From Zopfochytrium polystomum (taxonomy: Eukaryota; Chytridiomycota; Chytridiomycetes; Chytridiales; Chytridiaceae): a DNA stretch of 64,000 nucleotides. This document shows positions 31,761-41,695 of this stretch, piece after piece. The DNA lies in the NCBI GenBank assembly GCA_025765615.1, contig JAIVFJ010000229.1:33469-97468 (forward strand), read 5' to 3'. The notes below the pieces were generated by a model, which saw nothing but the letters and a program-made list of their open reading frames with translations, was not told the origin of the DNA and did not search any database. The number at the start of each line of letters is the position of its first letter. Positions within the stretch are counted from its first letter, which is position 1. Made by a program: the position numbers and the translations under genes.

Positions 31761-32078
31761 GTGATCCTGTCAGCATCATCATCCAGCATCAAGATCGTCG
31801 TCATTTCTGCCGTATCATGGAACAATCCTGCCTGCCGAAAAGATTTAAGCCATCGGCAGGAGAAAAAACAAACAAAATCTATTCGCACAGACCCATACGA
31901 AATGCCAATCCCAACTCCTCGGAGCTTCAGCAAGATGAAAGCTAAAGCTGCAGATTTCTCTCTCTTTCCAGATGATAAGGAGAACACCCTGCCATCTTCA
32001 AGCAGCCTGGTCCACTTTGATGCCTCACCGCCTTCACAGCGAACTAGGAGTCCCTTTTCAGTTGTGACAAATCCATGA
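31761..32078 (+). CDS. Small unidentified reading frame with a KEN motif
   Basis: 105 codons, or about 60 from the internal ATG at 31902. The C-terminal half (SLFPDDKENTLPSSSS, then HFDASPPSQRTRSPF) has a composition unlike the surrounding repeat DNA. DKEN matches an anaphase-promoting-complex KEN degron, but the motif is short and can arise by chance. No family recognised; it may be a 3' exon or a non-coding accident. Confidence 0.25.
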   Translation: MILSASSSSIKIVVISAVSWNNPACRKDLSHRQEKKQTKSIRTDPYEMPIPTPRSFSKMKAKAADFSLFPDDKENTLPSSSSLVHFDASPPSQRTRSPFSVVTNP

Positions 32079-32429
32079 AACCTTTAAACATTTTATATGT
32101 TCTATCTTTATCCAACTATCTGTTTGGTTCTGGGATGTGTGCTCGGCAAAAGCCTGTGAAGATCGTGTCTTTCACAAAATTTTTTTTTGTCCTTTTCCAT
32201 TTCTTTCTCATTTTATTGAGAAATAAAAGTAGCCAATCATCACCTGGCGTTGGGCAGTCTTTGAAACTTCCAAGGCCTGCATGGACTCTACAGTTTGAAG
32301 GCGAGGTCAAATTGGCTTCCCCTTGAAACAGGCATGCGAGAGAGGAAGGAGGAGGAGGGCGACAAGTTTTGTTCTTTTGATGCTTTCGGTCTCGGGTTTG
32401 CAATTAGAATTTAAAACAGTATGTCACTC

Positions 32430-32880
32430 CGAATATGAAAAAAAAAGGAAAAAAACGGATGCGAATACTCGAAGTAGAAACAGAAAGAAAAAAAACAGAT
32501 GCCTATACACTAGGGAAAAAAAGGAGGAAAAAAAAAAACCGCTGCGAATACTCGCATAGAGTGAATAAGAGAAAAGAAAGCGCCCTCGCAAAAGAGAGTC
32601 AATGCTCAAAACAAAAAAACAAAAAAAAAATACAAAAAAGAAAAACGGATGCGTGTACACTCAAGAACAAAACGGAGGAAAAAAAAAAACCAGTGCGTAT
32701 ACTCGCATACAGTGAATATGAGAAAAGAAAGCGCCCTCGCAAAAGAGAGTGAATGCTCAAAACAAAAAAAACAAAAAAGAAAAAAACGGATACGTAAACT
32801 CGAGAAAAAAAAAAAAAAACAGGTGCGTATACTCGCATAGAGTGAATGTTATGAGAAAAGAAAGCGTCCTCGCAAAGAGA
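32430..32880. repeat. A-rich minisatellite 3' of gene D
   Basis: Five or more irregular units combine an oligo-A tract, GGATGCG, TATACTCG and GTGAATATGAGAAAAGAAAGCGCCCTCGCAAAAGAGAG-type sequence. It ends 10 bp before the gene D stop. It has no coding sense: the long frames across it are Lys/Arg or Phe/Ser low-complexity. Confidence 0.75.
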
Positions 32881-32889
32881 GAGCCAATG

Positions 32890-35800
32890 CTAACGGAGGA
32901 TGCCCAACTGCGTCCTTACTTCGGCCTCAAACTCCCTGAGCCGCGGCAGCTGCTCCATCATCTGCTCAAACAAAAACCTCCTCACCGACTCGACCGTGCG
33001 GCTCGCAAAAGCCGGCTGCCTCATGATCCAGTCCGCCACGAGCGGCTGTGCGTGCCGCTTCGCGTGCTCGTTCCAAAACAAGTGCACCCTCCGCTCGTCC
33101 ACCCCCAAACTTGTCGCAGCCTCCGCGCGCAATGCCGCGATCCGCCGCTCTGCCTCCTCCGGATCCTCGGGCACCTCCTGCTGGTCGAGGTGCGGCACGA
33201 CGACGCAAAAGGGTCGACTAGCAAACGTCTTGCAGACTTGGATCGCCTCTCGCCGCCCGCGCTCCAGCTGCCACACGATGACCGTCATACTGGGGAGCTG
33301 CATGGTCTTTGAGAACATCGACGCCGCGATCACGTCCATGTCGGTCGTGCCTGGGCAATCGAAGACGGTGATAGGCGGGCCAGCGCCGCCCATCGACAGA
33401 GAAAAGGAGGACATGGGCGTGGTTTGGTTTGCAGCGCCCCGGCCGGCGCGAATGTTGAGGCCAAACATGGCTTGGAGGAGCGTGCTTTTGCCGACCCGGC
33501 CCTCGCCGACAAAGTTCAAGTAGATAGCGTCAAGCAGCCTTCGGACTGTGGAGAGGCACATTGCTTTTCGCAGGAATTGCAGTGTCCGAAGCTGGGAGCT
33601 CTGAAGAAGAGATACGGTAACATCCTCAAACCTTCTGCTTTCGAAAACCGCAAAGTTTGTCGTGGCTCTGCCAATCGTTAGCCGCTCGGGGCAAGGCTTG
33701 TCACAGTCTGCTACGTCTCCTAGGTTTCCAGCGATCACCAAGTCACGAGCAAGTCTCTCCATATCTCGTGGCTTGTGCAAGCAAGCATAGAGGACTTGCT
33801 TCGGACACATAAAGTATAGAGACGTCATGAGGTTGGAACTGTACGGCTCAAGAAGGCAATCTCCAAGCTCATCTCGCATAGACTTTGCAACGTCCGTGAA
33901 AAATAGACTTCCAATGCGACGCACTAAATTGAACCGATCATTCGATCTCTGAATGCCTTGAGGTGAATGCTGAGTACGGTCAACGTCAAGTGGGACTTTT
34001 CCGCGTAAATCCTCAACGGCCCTTTTAAAGACAGGTTCAAGGCGTCCACGCAGCTTTCCAACAACATCTTCCCGTAACAAAACGGCCGGCTTGCCTACGA
34101 CCATTTCCTGCGCGTACGTGGTCAGGGCATCTCGCAGCGCCGTGGCAAACTCCCCAGGACGCGGCGGCTGCGGCCCATCGCACAGCTCTGCGAGTGACCG
34201 CGCCGCCGCGGACCGCGCTACGACCGCGTTCACCCGCGACGCGGGAGAACCGGCTTCGGCGGTGGCCTGGAGCTGGACGAATAGGTCCACGCAGAGGCGC
34301 TGCAGGGCGGCCTCGAACATCTCGAGCGACGGCTCGCCCCCGGCGAGATCGTCTGCGGCGGGCTGCCGGCCCAGCCGTGCATCACCACTCCCGTCGCACT
34401 GCGCGCGGTCCTGCATACGCAAGTTGACTGCGACGTACGACGCGGACGCCAGCGCGTCCTCGATGTCGCCACCAGCGCGGTCGGCCGTCACGTCAAAGTA
34501 CTTGCGCAGGTGAATGCGCACGGTCCGAAAGTTGGAACGCGAGAGTATCGACGCTGCATCTCCTTTAACGCGCAGCGTCAGCTCGTTGCCAGTAGTGGCC
34601 ACCTCCGCATCGACTTTCGCAACGGTCTTGACAGCGTCGAGGGCGAGGATGACAAACCGCGGGTGCGCCGTGTTCAGAAAGTGCAGGTTGGCTCCGCGCA
34701 CGACGAGTTTGACCTGTCCCGGTGCGAGGCGCATCGACGAACCATAGACGACAGGCTGCAGAAAGTCGCCCTCCAAGTCGGTCGTTGCGGCCCGCATTAT
34801 GTCGACCGGTGCGTGCCCCCCAGTCGGATTTCTCCCGGGCAAGGGCAGGTGGCTGCATGTGAGGATGCTCGTCATGTAATGGAGCATGCCGTACGCGCTG
34901 ATGCCGCCTTGAAACGTCGTTTCGTCCGGTTGCCACATTCTTGCTGCAAACCTCCTGACCTCGTCGGGCTTTTCCATCAGCCGGCACTGGTGCGATCCAT
35001 TGACTGGGCTCTTTTCCATGACCAGCAGCCGTCCCAAAGGGAGGTACTCCAAGTGCCTGCTCCCAGCTTTCTGAAGCGCTCCCATAATCGCGGTTAATCT
35101 GGGTACGAAGGACTTTAACGCTTCATCCGCAGCGTTCAACCCTTTTGCAGCAAGTTTGTTCGCACCAACAAGCATGCGAATCACATCCAGGATGCTTGAA
35201 GCATTTTCTACCAGACCGGTGGCGCTTTTTAGAATGACGGTAGTCGACATTGCGTAATTCAGGAGGATCGGGAGAATGTCATCCGTGTGCACGACGTTGA
35301 GGATGCGATCATTCAGGGCCAGCTCCCGCAACTTGCCGAACATGCGTCTGTTTCCCACCAATGGGCTGCCGAACGCGATCGCTCCGACGTGCTCGTGCCT
35401 GCAGGCGTTCAAATCGCGTTCCGCCCACACATGGAGCAACGCGACCTGCGCCATTGCCCCGCCGAGGCTGTGGCCCGTAAAGATCACGCGAACGATCGGC
35501 TCGCTGGGCTTGAGATTGCTGTTCTGGGCGGACGCCCACTCGTAGAGGGACTCTATCTGCTTGCCCAGCGCCTTGATTCTGTCGAGGAACCCGCTGTGGA
35601 CGTAACCGATGTTCATCTTGCCCGGGATGATCTTTGCGTCGGTCAGCACGTCCTTGGTGTTGTCGGTCCCGCGGAAAGCGACCCAAACGGTGCGCTCCTC
35701 GCGTTCGTGGCCGCGCTCATCGCAGCAGCGGCCCGATGTGGACGTGACGGCCAGGACGTACGGCGAGAGCGGCGAGTCCATCGAGCGGTCTCCGCAGCGC

Positions 35801-37350
35801 ACTTGTTGCAGCTTGGCTGACCACGACCATTTTTCGCTTTCGAGGAAAGTTTTGGGATCGACCTCGTATACGGCGGAGCTCAGATGGGACGCGACGCAGA
35901 GGTCATCGTCCGTGATGACAAGACCGAGGCCGAGGCCGTGTGGAACGGCGCGAGGCTGGTGGAGGTTGTTGAAGGACGACTGACGGGCCTGTTCCGGCTT
36001 GGCCAGGACGGGGTCTTCGGTGTGGAGCCGCAAAGCACTGGTCTCGTGCCTCAGGTCAGAGTGGATGTTGAACTCCGCAGCTTGTGCTTCCTTCGGCGGC
36101 CGCATTGAATCAGCGTCGCTCACTGAGGTGGAAACTTGTCGTTGTTCCGTCGCCGCCACCACCCCTTTTGGTGGAATTTTGATAATGTCAGATCCAAGCG
36201 AGACTGTGGGTTCAGCCCTTGTATTGCTCTCCTCCATTGCTGGTGGAATTTCCACCGCAATCGCACCGAGGTCTGCACCCTGTGGAGATGCTGAAGCCGA
36301 GGGTGATGACTTGCTAGATCTAGACTCTGAATCGGAAAAGTTCTCCCCGGACTCGCAGTTAGAATCGTAAAGCCAATCAGCAAGCATGGCGGCTTTGACT
36401 TTCCGCGTTTCTGCGACGTCGCTGGTTCCACCTTCGCTTGATTGTGTTTGTTGGGGCACTGCTGCTTCGGTTGTGGTAACCTCCGCAGACGCTGGGTGTT
36501 CCTCAATGCTTGAGCCATCTGTCACTGGGAGGTTGGGCGCGGTTTCCTCGTGCGAATCCACTGGGCGCAACGGAACAGACTCCCACTCGGTTGACGACGT
36601 ATCGGACCTTGGCGACAGTGCCGGCTGCGTGTCAGAGTAAAGGGCGACCCAGTCGTCGTCGTCATCTGAAGAGTCTCCAGACACGACGGGCGAAGTCTCG
36701 GCTCCTTCGACTTTTGGACCCTCAATGAGCCCCAGTGAATACTCAGAGACATGTCCGCAGTTGTAGCTGGCACTTCCGCCGCCGTGAAAGCGGCTGTGGT
36801 TGGCGCCATCGTCACCAAACGGAATACTCGGGCCGGCGCCGCTGGCGCCTGCATCCACATGAGGGCGGTAATAGCCGTTGCCGGGGTTGTGACCGCTTTG
36901 AGGCCCGTTGCTTCCTCCTTCCTCACCTCCGCCTCCGCCACCGCCTCCACCATCATCACTACGGGCCGCATCATCTCCCAAACACCACTTCACCTCCAGC
37001 ATCTTGGTACCGGGCGCCGCATAGTATGTCTCTAAACTAGTTCCCTCAGCGAGCATGAAGATATAGAGCCCGGTTTGGCAGTCGAAGTAATGAGAGTAGA
37101 CCCCTCGCACTTCTACTTTCAAGTAGGAGCCAGAGCACGGGTTGGGGAACGGAACTGCGACGGAATTCGGCGATTGATTTTCAAAGGTGGTACCTTCAAC
37201 TTTGATTGCGAGGGAGGGCGCAGCGCTTGCATCGGATTCGCCGTCGACGTCGACGTCGTCATCAACTTCATCGCCGTCGACGTCGTCAAATTCATCGCCG
37301 TCGACTTCATCGCCTTCGAGTTCGATGATGCGGCCGTCCTCATAAATCAT
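32890..37350 (-). CDS. Gene D: N-module / class-3 lipase / P-loop GTPase protein
   Basis: An unbroken frame of 1486 residues. 1-45 are acidic; about 50-115 are the module shared with gene B (IKVEGTTF...VPFPNPC...SYLKV, ending LEVKWC). 115-480 are disordered and acidic, with SPRSDTSSTEWES and AAMLADW echoing genes A' and B. About 490-760 are a class-3 lipase: VWVAFRGTD, nucleophile elbow GHSLGG near 625, and a likely catalytic Asp in VVHTDDILP. The His is not certain. 800-940 look beta-rich and 950-1250 mostly helical. About 1275-1420 are a GTPase: GEGRVGKST P-loop, DCPGTTD as G3, and VVVPHLD where NKxD is expected. Cytosolic; the substrate is unknown. A GC-AG intron (37354-37515) may add a 20-residue first exon beginning at 37575. 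Confidence 0.88.
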   Translation of the reverse strand: MIYEDGRIIELEGDEVDGDEFDDVDGDEVDDDVDVDGESDASAAPSLAIKVEGTTFENQSPNSVAVPFPNPCSGSYLKVEVRGVYSHYFDCQTGLYIFMLAEGTSLETYYAAPGTKMLEVKWCLGDDAARSDDGGGGGGGGGEEGGSNGPQSGHNPGNGYYRPHVDAGASGAGPSIPFGDDGANHSRFHGGGSASYNCGHVSEYSLGLIEGPKVEGAETSPVVSGDSSDDDDDWVALYSDTQPALSPRSDTSSTEWESVPLRPVDSHEETAPNLPVTDGSSIEEHPASAEVTTTEAAVPQQTQSSEGGTSDVAETRKVKAAMLADWLYDSNCESGENFSDSESRSSKSSPSASASPQGADLGAIAVEIPPAMEESNTRAEPTVSLGSDIIKIPPKGVVAATEQRQVSTSVSDADSMRPPKEAQAAEFNIHSDLRHETSALRLHTEDPVLAKPEQARQSSFNNLHQPRAVPHGLGLGLVITDDDLCVASHLSSAVYEVDPKTFLESEKWSWSAKLQQVRCGDRSMDSPLSPYVLAVTSTSGRCCDERGHEREERTVWVAFRGTDNTKDVLTDAKIIPGKMNIGYVHSGFLDRIKALGKQIESLYEWASAQNSNLKPSEPIVRVIFTGHSLGGAMAQVALLHVWAERDLNACRHEHVGAIAFGSPLVGNRRMFGKLRELALNDRILNVVHTDDILPILLNYAMSTTVILKSATGLVENASSILDVIRMLVGANKLAAKGLNAADEALKSFVPRLTAIMGALQKAGSRHLEYLPLGRLLVMEKSPVNGSHQCRLMEKPDEVRRFAARMWQPDETTFQGGISAYGMLHYMTSILTCSHLPLPGRNPTGGHAPVDIMRAATTDLEGDFLQPVVYGSSMRLAPGQVKLVVRGANLHFLNTAHPRFVILALDAVKTVAKVDAEVATTGNELTLRVKGDAASILSRSNFRTVRIHLRKYFDVTADRAGGDIEDALASASYVAVNLRMQDRAQCDGSGDARLGRQPAADDLAGGEPSLEMFEAALQRLCVDLFVQLQATAEAGSPASRVNAVVARSAAARSLAELCDGPQPPRPGEFATALRDALTTYAQEMVVGKPAVLLREDVVGKLRGRLEPVFKRAVEDLRGKVPLDVDRTQHSPQGIQRSNDRFNLVRRIGSLFFTDVAKSMRDELGDCLLEPYSSNLMTSLYFMCPKQVLYACLHKPRDMERLARDLVIAGNLGDVADCDKPCPERLTIGRATTNFAVFESRRFEDVTVSLLQSSQLRTLQFLRKAMCLSTVRRLLDAIYLNFVGEGRVGKSTLLQAMFGLNIRAGRGAANQTTPMSSFSLSMGGAGPPITVFDCPGTTDMDVIAASMFSKTMQLPSMTVIVWQLERGRREAIQVCKTFASRPFCVVVPHLDQQEVPEDPEEAERRIAALRAEAATSLGVDERRVHLFWNEHAKRHAQPLVADWIMRQPAFASRTVESVRRFLFEQMMEQLPRLREFEAEVRTQLGILR

Positions 37351-37353
37351 TCG

Positions 37354-37575
37354 CTGTGAGTTTGAGGGGGCGGAGGGTAAGTGTGTGTGTGTGTGTGGAG
37401 CGATTTGCAGTCACGAAGGGCGTTCCTCTTCTCGTTGTCCACGCAAGTCGGCACCAGACACACATACACACAGTCACACACAGTCACACAGTCACACACA
37501 CACACACACACTTGCCTCAGTTGCGCGGAAAGCGTCGTCGACAAGACAGTCGAGGTCACCCGCCTGATCGGTCAT
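37354..37575 (-). other. Possible first exon and GC-AG intron of gene D
   Basis: From ATG at 37573-37575 a 60-nt exon reads MTDQAGDLDCLVDDAFRATE and ends GAG, followed by GCAAGT, the consensus of GC-AG introns. The acceptor CAG at 37354-37356 joins it in phase to CGA ATG of the main frame. The intron would contain the CA/TG tracts at 37380-37512, as the 5' introns of gene B do. The alternative is a start at 37350. Confidence 0.45.
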
Positions 37576-37731
37576 CAGCGGCGGGCGGCCAACGACCGCG
37601 GGGAGAGGGACGCGCGACTGCGAGAATCTGTTCCAAGAAGAAAAAAAAAAAAAGAAAAAAAAAACGAAAATAAAGAAATTTAAGGGGAAAAAGAGAACGT
37701 TGGCTTGGGTTCGGTTGCACGCGTCTGCTTC

Positions 37732-38301
37732 TCAGCCTGCGCGAAGTTGGTGGTGGACAGGGCGAGAGACAGAAGGAGGAAAGCAACTCCGTTTGTCTGA
37801 GGGTTGCTGTCTGACAAGGCCCTCTGTGGCCCTGTCTGCCGGCTGCTCCTTCTTGTTTTCGGGGAATTGCTCCAATCGCTCCAATCTCAACGCTCGACCG
37901 CTCTTTTGTCGATTGTTTGTCCCCATTCGCTTGCCGGTGTCTTCCCAATTTTTTTTGGTTTTGCTTTCAAGTTTTTTCGATTTTTGCTTTGTTTTTCCTG
38001 TCGGTGGCGTCTGCCTGCACTGCAAAAAACCGTCGTCCATTTCGACTGGGACAGAGACAGAGAAAAATACCTGACAGCGAAATTGCCGGTGCCCCCCCGG
38101 CGTCCGCCCGCGTCCGCCGAGTTGGCGGAGTCGGAAGCGAGCTACGTTGTGTAGGAGCATTGCATTGCTGCCTCGCATCACGTCGACGTTTCCCGCCATC
38201 CAGTTCTTCAACCAACAGCATGTTAAGTTGCAGCGTAACTCAGCTAGCTTCCGTTCCAATTGAGCCATGGTCCCGACATCACGTTGAAGACCCTGGAGCA
38301 C
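37732..38301 (-). CDS. Unidentified reading frame upstream of gene D
   Basis: About 180 codons without a recognised domain. The first 70 residues (MAQLERKLAELRCNLTCC onwards) look coding; the rest is Lys/Arg/Gln-rich beside poly-A/T. It could be a spliced gene fragment or chance. Confidence 0.2.
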   Translation of the reverse strand: MLQGLQRDVGTMAQLERKLAELRCNLTCCWLKNWMAGNVDVMRGSNAMLLHNVARFRLRQLGGRGRTPGGHRQFRCQVFFSVSVPVEMDDGFLQCRQTPPTGKTKQKSKKLESKTKKNWEDTGKRMGTNNRQKSGRALRLERLEQFPENKKEQPADRATEGLVRQQPSDKRSCFPPSVSRPVHHQLRAG

Positions 38302-38559
38302 AACCCAACCAGATCTCCCACTTGCGTCTCGTCTGGGTCGGCGGCGCTTCTGGTGTTCGATCTCGTGTCGCCTCTCTCCGCTGTTGCCTGTTACCAGACC
38401 TCCCCTCTATCATGGCGTCTTGGCCTGCTCCCTACAACTCGCACTAGCTTTACCATCTGACATAGCAGCTACTTTCGTGCACGTTGCCATCTTCCATCAA
38501 CTCCAACCATCTTCGTTCAATCAAAAGTATTCTGATGGGCATCATGTTCATGGCTTTGC

Positions 38560-39030
38560 CCACCATGGGCATAATCCTTCTGTGCATGATGAGCAACAAA
38601 CTTCGTCAATTTGATAGACCCAGATGCATTGCAAGGTTATGCAGATGCAAGTTATGCCGAAGAGGAGGAAGGTTGAAGTCGTTCTGGCAGTGTTTTCCTC
38701 CTGGCAGGGCCGCAGCCAATTGGTTGAGTAAGAAGCAAAGTGCGGTTGCTTTGTCCTCAACAGAGGCAGAAACCAATGCCCTCACAGAATCAGTTCAAGA
38801 AGCAAGCTGGGACAGACGTTTGCTACTTGAGTTAGGATGGGCCTTGAATCTGACAAAGATCAAGGAGGATACCATGCTGACCATTTGCAATCAACATGAA
38901 TCCAGTGCACCATGCTTGTGTGAAACACATGAGCGAAAGGCTTGCCTATCAGTGGCAAGAGCTCAAGGACTGGAAGACATGGGGTTGCAGACATACTCTG
39001 TTAACAGAGGCGTCACTGCGGAAGCAGCGT
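38560..39030 (+). pseudogene. Copia RNase H remnant
   Basis: Pieces of the C-terminal part of a Ty1/copia Pol: GYADASYAEEE-like start in one frame, then NWLSKKQSAVALSSTEAE, VQEASWDRRLLLELGW and NQHESSA, then a frame change. The SKKQxxVALSSTEAE signature is diagnostic. No LTR was identified. It may be the same family as the remnant split by the chromovirus. Confidence 0.75.
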
Positions 39031-40220
39031 GAGTGTATGAAATCTTCGTATCGAATCTGGTGGTAGTGTCTAGCGTACGGGGAACTACAACTGAACTTTA
39101 AACTAGGACTCACACATCGTGACTTCTACATAACAGTATGGTGGCAGCGCTCACCTAAGAAGAAGGAATGTGGCACCCCTCTATTCATTACTCATCCACT
39201 CATCAGGACAGAACCTTAATCTTCTGTCATCCTATGAATGATAGTACACAAGCTATCTCGTGCAGAGTTATTTATTAAAAGTGTCCTCTGTGAGACTGTG
39301 CTCTCTAACTCCTCACCTAAGGCTATAGGTGGAAACTAGAGCATGGACCTAAATACCAATCCTGACTAATGAAAAGGGGCGAAAAGGAGGGTGTCTAGGG
39401 GCACTAGACAGGAAAGTGTATTTGGAGTCTTAAAAAGCCCAAGAAAAACACAAATAAATCTCTAACACAAAAGAGGGGTTTCTCACACCAAAGCATGAAA
39501 CAGAGGCAATCACAAAAGAAAGCATAATCCTCTGGTGCAAGACACAGAAGGGTTTCATCTGGGGCACAAGGCCAAAGCCAAGTTACACCAGAGACAGAAC
39601 CAACTGAATTGGTAAGACCAACAGAATCGGTAAGGGGAGTGACAAGCCACTACAACCCATCAAAAGAAACAACAAAAGAAATAAACAACAAGTCAAACCC
39701 TGAGTTGGAGGAGGTTGGAGAGACAAAGGGCAGACACAAGGAACAGTTAGTGTGCAGAGGTGCCTGTTGAACCAAATCAGAACTGTTTTCCACTTAACTG
39801 AACCAGACACAACCTGTCTTACTCCAACGAGAGTGTTCCAACTCAATCCAAGGAAGAGGGTGCAACCAGGGTGGGAGACAGTGGGACTCTTCCGGCTCCA
39901 TCCTACCAGGAGACAGACCACTGCCCCACCAGGCCAGAGAGAATAACCTGTCTTAGAAGCAAGGAAAGTCAATACCCACTCCCACACACAAGGAAGACAC
40001 CAAAGACAACCACAGGTATTAGCATGAAAGGAAGAGGGTCTGAATCCAGCGAACCAGGCCCACCAAAGGCCAAAGGAACCATCACCAGGGACAGGGAGGA
40101 ATACCAGAGAGACCATACCACCACATAATACCTGACCAGCCAACTCATTCATAACACCTTGAGAGACCTGGATTTGAAGCAATGCTTTGACAGGAACTGG
40201 TGAGGCACTACCACCGTTTT

Positions 40221-40633
40221 TGTTAGGCGGAACTGACTGGTTAGCAGCGAGAAGAACAAGACAGACCTGAACCTATTGTGACTGTCAGTTATTGTTCTCA
40301 CAATGCCCATGGGAGAGCGAGCCACTGCCAATGCAGACCTGGGCGCTGGCATGCACTGTTGACAAATACTCCGAGTATTAAGTGGAACAGAAACCCGGTG
40401 TCAACAGTTTTCCTCCTCCTCTGCTCAAGCAGATAATATGGGAGAGGTTTTACCCTGTGCCAGTCACGCTTGCCTAGCAACTATTACAGTGTGCATATCA
40501 TCATTATGTATCAATAATTCACAACAGAGTTTTTTCTCTTTCTCTCCAAGTTGGGGAGAAGGACCATCCACAAACACACACCTCCACTTCATTCACTCCT
40601 TCCACTCACTCACTCAGAGTAGACTGTTTTGTG
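40221..40633 (+). mobile_element. Solo LTR L2 inside R2 copy 2, TSD GTTTT
   Basis: A 413-bp block starting TGTTAGGCGGAACTGACTGG and closely matching 10504-10911. GTTTT occurs at 40216-40220 and 40634-40638. R2 copies 1 and 3 lack the insert at the equivalent place. The last three bases read GTG instead of ACA, so the right boundary has decayed or is off by a few bases. Confidence 0.75.
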
Positions 40634-41474
40634 GTTTTACCATCTCACCTTCCATCATCAAGTAGCTCCTACCCCAGACCAGCCTAAACAGTATGCAGAA
40701 TGGTGAGGTGCACTGGGACTTGAACCCAACACACTGCCATAAATGGCCAAGAGAACCAATTCTCCTGTCACACACCAGGGGACTGCCACCCCCAGCTCAT
40801 ACACACAGTCAGAGAAGGAATAAGGGCAGGCAAGAAGACTTCAGGTACAGGTTCTAAGGGGCAACAAGAATGGGGGGTGGGCTGCTTAAATAGGAGAGGG
40901 TTGGAATCAGCAGGGTGAAGGAAGAAGGAAGGAAAAGAGGGGAAAACATATACAAAAGAACAAAACAATAAATAAAACAACAAAGAAGAGAGAAGAGGAG
41001 TGAGTCACCAAACAATGGGGCTGAGCCATCAAACAAGGAAGACAGCTCAGGAAATCATGGAGCATTTCTTGGCATCAGCCGCCAAGGAAAATGGAGGAGA
41101 TGGAGAGCTGGTTGGTGCAAAGAGGAAGACAGTCACTCACAAAAGAAAAGGACACACACAGAGACAACAAACAAACAAATAAATAAAAGATAAAACAGTA
41201 AAAACAGGAAAAACAGGATAAACTACTAATTGAAAAAATAAGTAAAAATCATCAATAAAGAAAGGAGAAAAAACCCTATGATCTCATACCCTTTCATGAG
41301 GCCTTTCATCATGGTAGATTATGCAGCAGCTCTGTGTTAGCTCTGTGTACACCTGGACTCTGTACTTCTACCCACTGAAGCACAACATCCTAATCCATTT
41401 CCAAAAGTGAGGAGGGCAAGGCTTAGTCATTGTGCAGAACTTAGCACAAGTGCGTCATTCACTTAGTGACTGCC

Positions 41475-41540
41475 AGCATGTCTCAAACTTTGCACCTTTC
41501 CCATCAAAGGGAGCGCTCTACACCACTGGGCTAGAGAGTA
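41475..41540 (-). other. tRNA-like block in R2 copy 2
   Basis: The minus strand reads CTAGCCCAGTGGTGTAGAGC, then GCTCCCTTTGATGGG and AAAGTTTGAGAC: a D-arm, an anticodon-like arm and a weakened B box, in the same place as in copies 1 and 3. Confidence 0.5.
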
Positions 41541-41566
41541 GTGCAGAGCAACGTGAGTATTGTCTG

Positions 41567-41695
41567 ACAAATTCAGGTGGATGCCAGGAGCCATCATGGT
41601 TTTTGAAGAGGGTTGGCGGTAGCGTTTCTTAGCAGTTTGCCATTTTTCAAGTTCTTCGTCATATAGGGTTCGCCACGCCGTTGCCCCTGCCGTGG
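41567..41695 (-). pseudogene. Gypsy fragment (region before the chromodomain)
   Basis: Closely related to 60935-61060: GCCAGGAGCCATCATGG, GAGGGTTGGCG, TTCAAGTTCTTCGTC. On the minus strand it encodes YDEELEKWQTAKKRYRQPSS, against YDEELEQWRTAKRRHRQPSS at the larger element. It abuts truncated R2 copy 2. Confidence 0.75.

Larger units (their letters stand above)
39289..41545 (-). mobile_element. R2 element, copy 2 (truncated, hosts a solo LTR)
   Basis: It begins with the R2 terminus TGTGAGACTGTGCTCTCTAA and follows copies 1 and 3 through GGTTGGAATCAGCAGGGTGAAGG and AATCATCAATAAAG to the tRNA-like block at about 41475-41540. It then stops, replaced by a gypsy fragment. An L2 solo LTR is inserted at 40221-40633. 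The right terminus CTCACA is missing. Confidence 0.72.

Noticed and set aside
32424..32840. Phe/Ser-rich or Lys/Arg-rich frames over the A-rich array
   Set aside because: Low-complexity translation of oligo-A/T minisatellite DNA, with no conserved residues.
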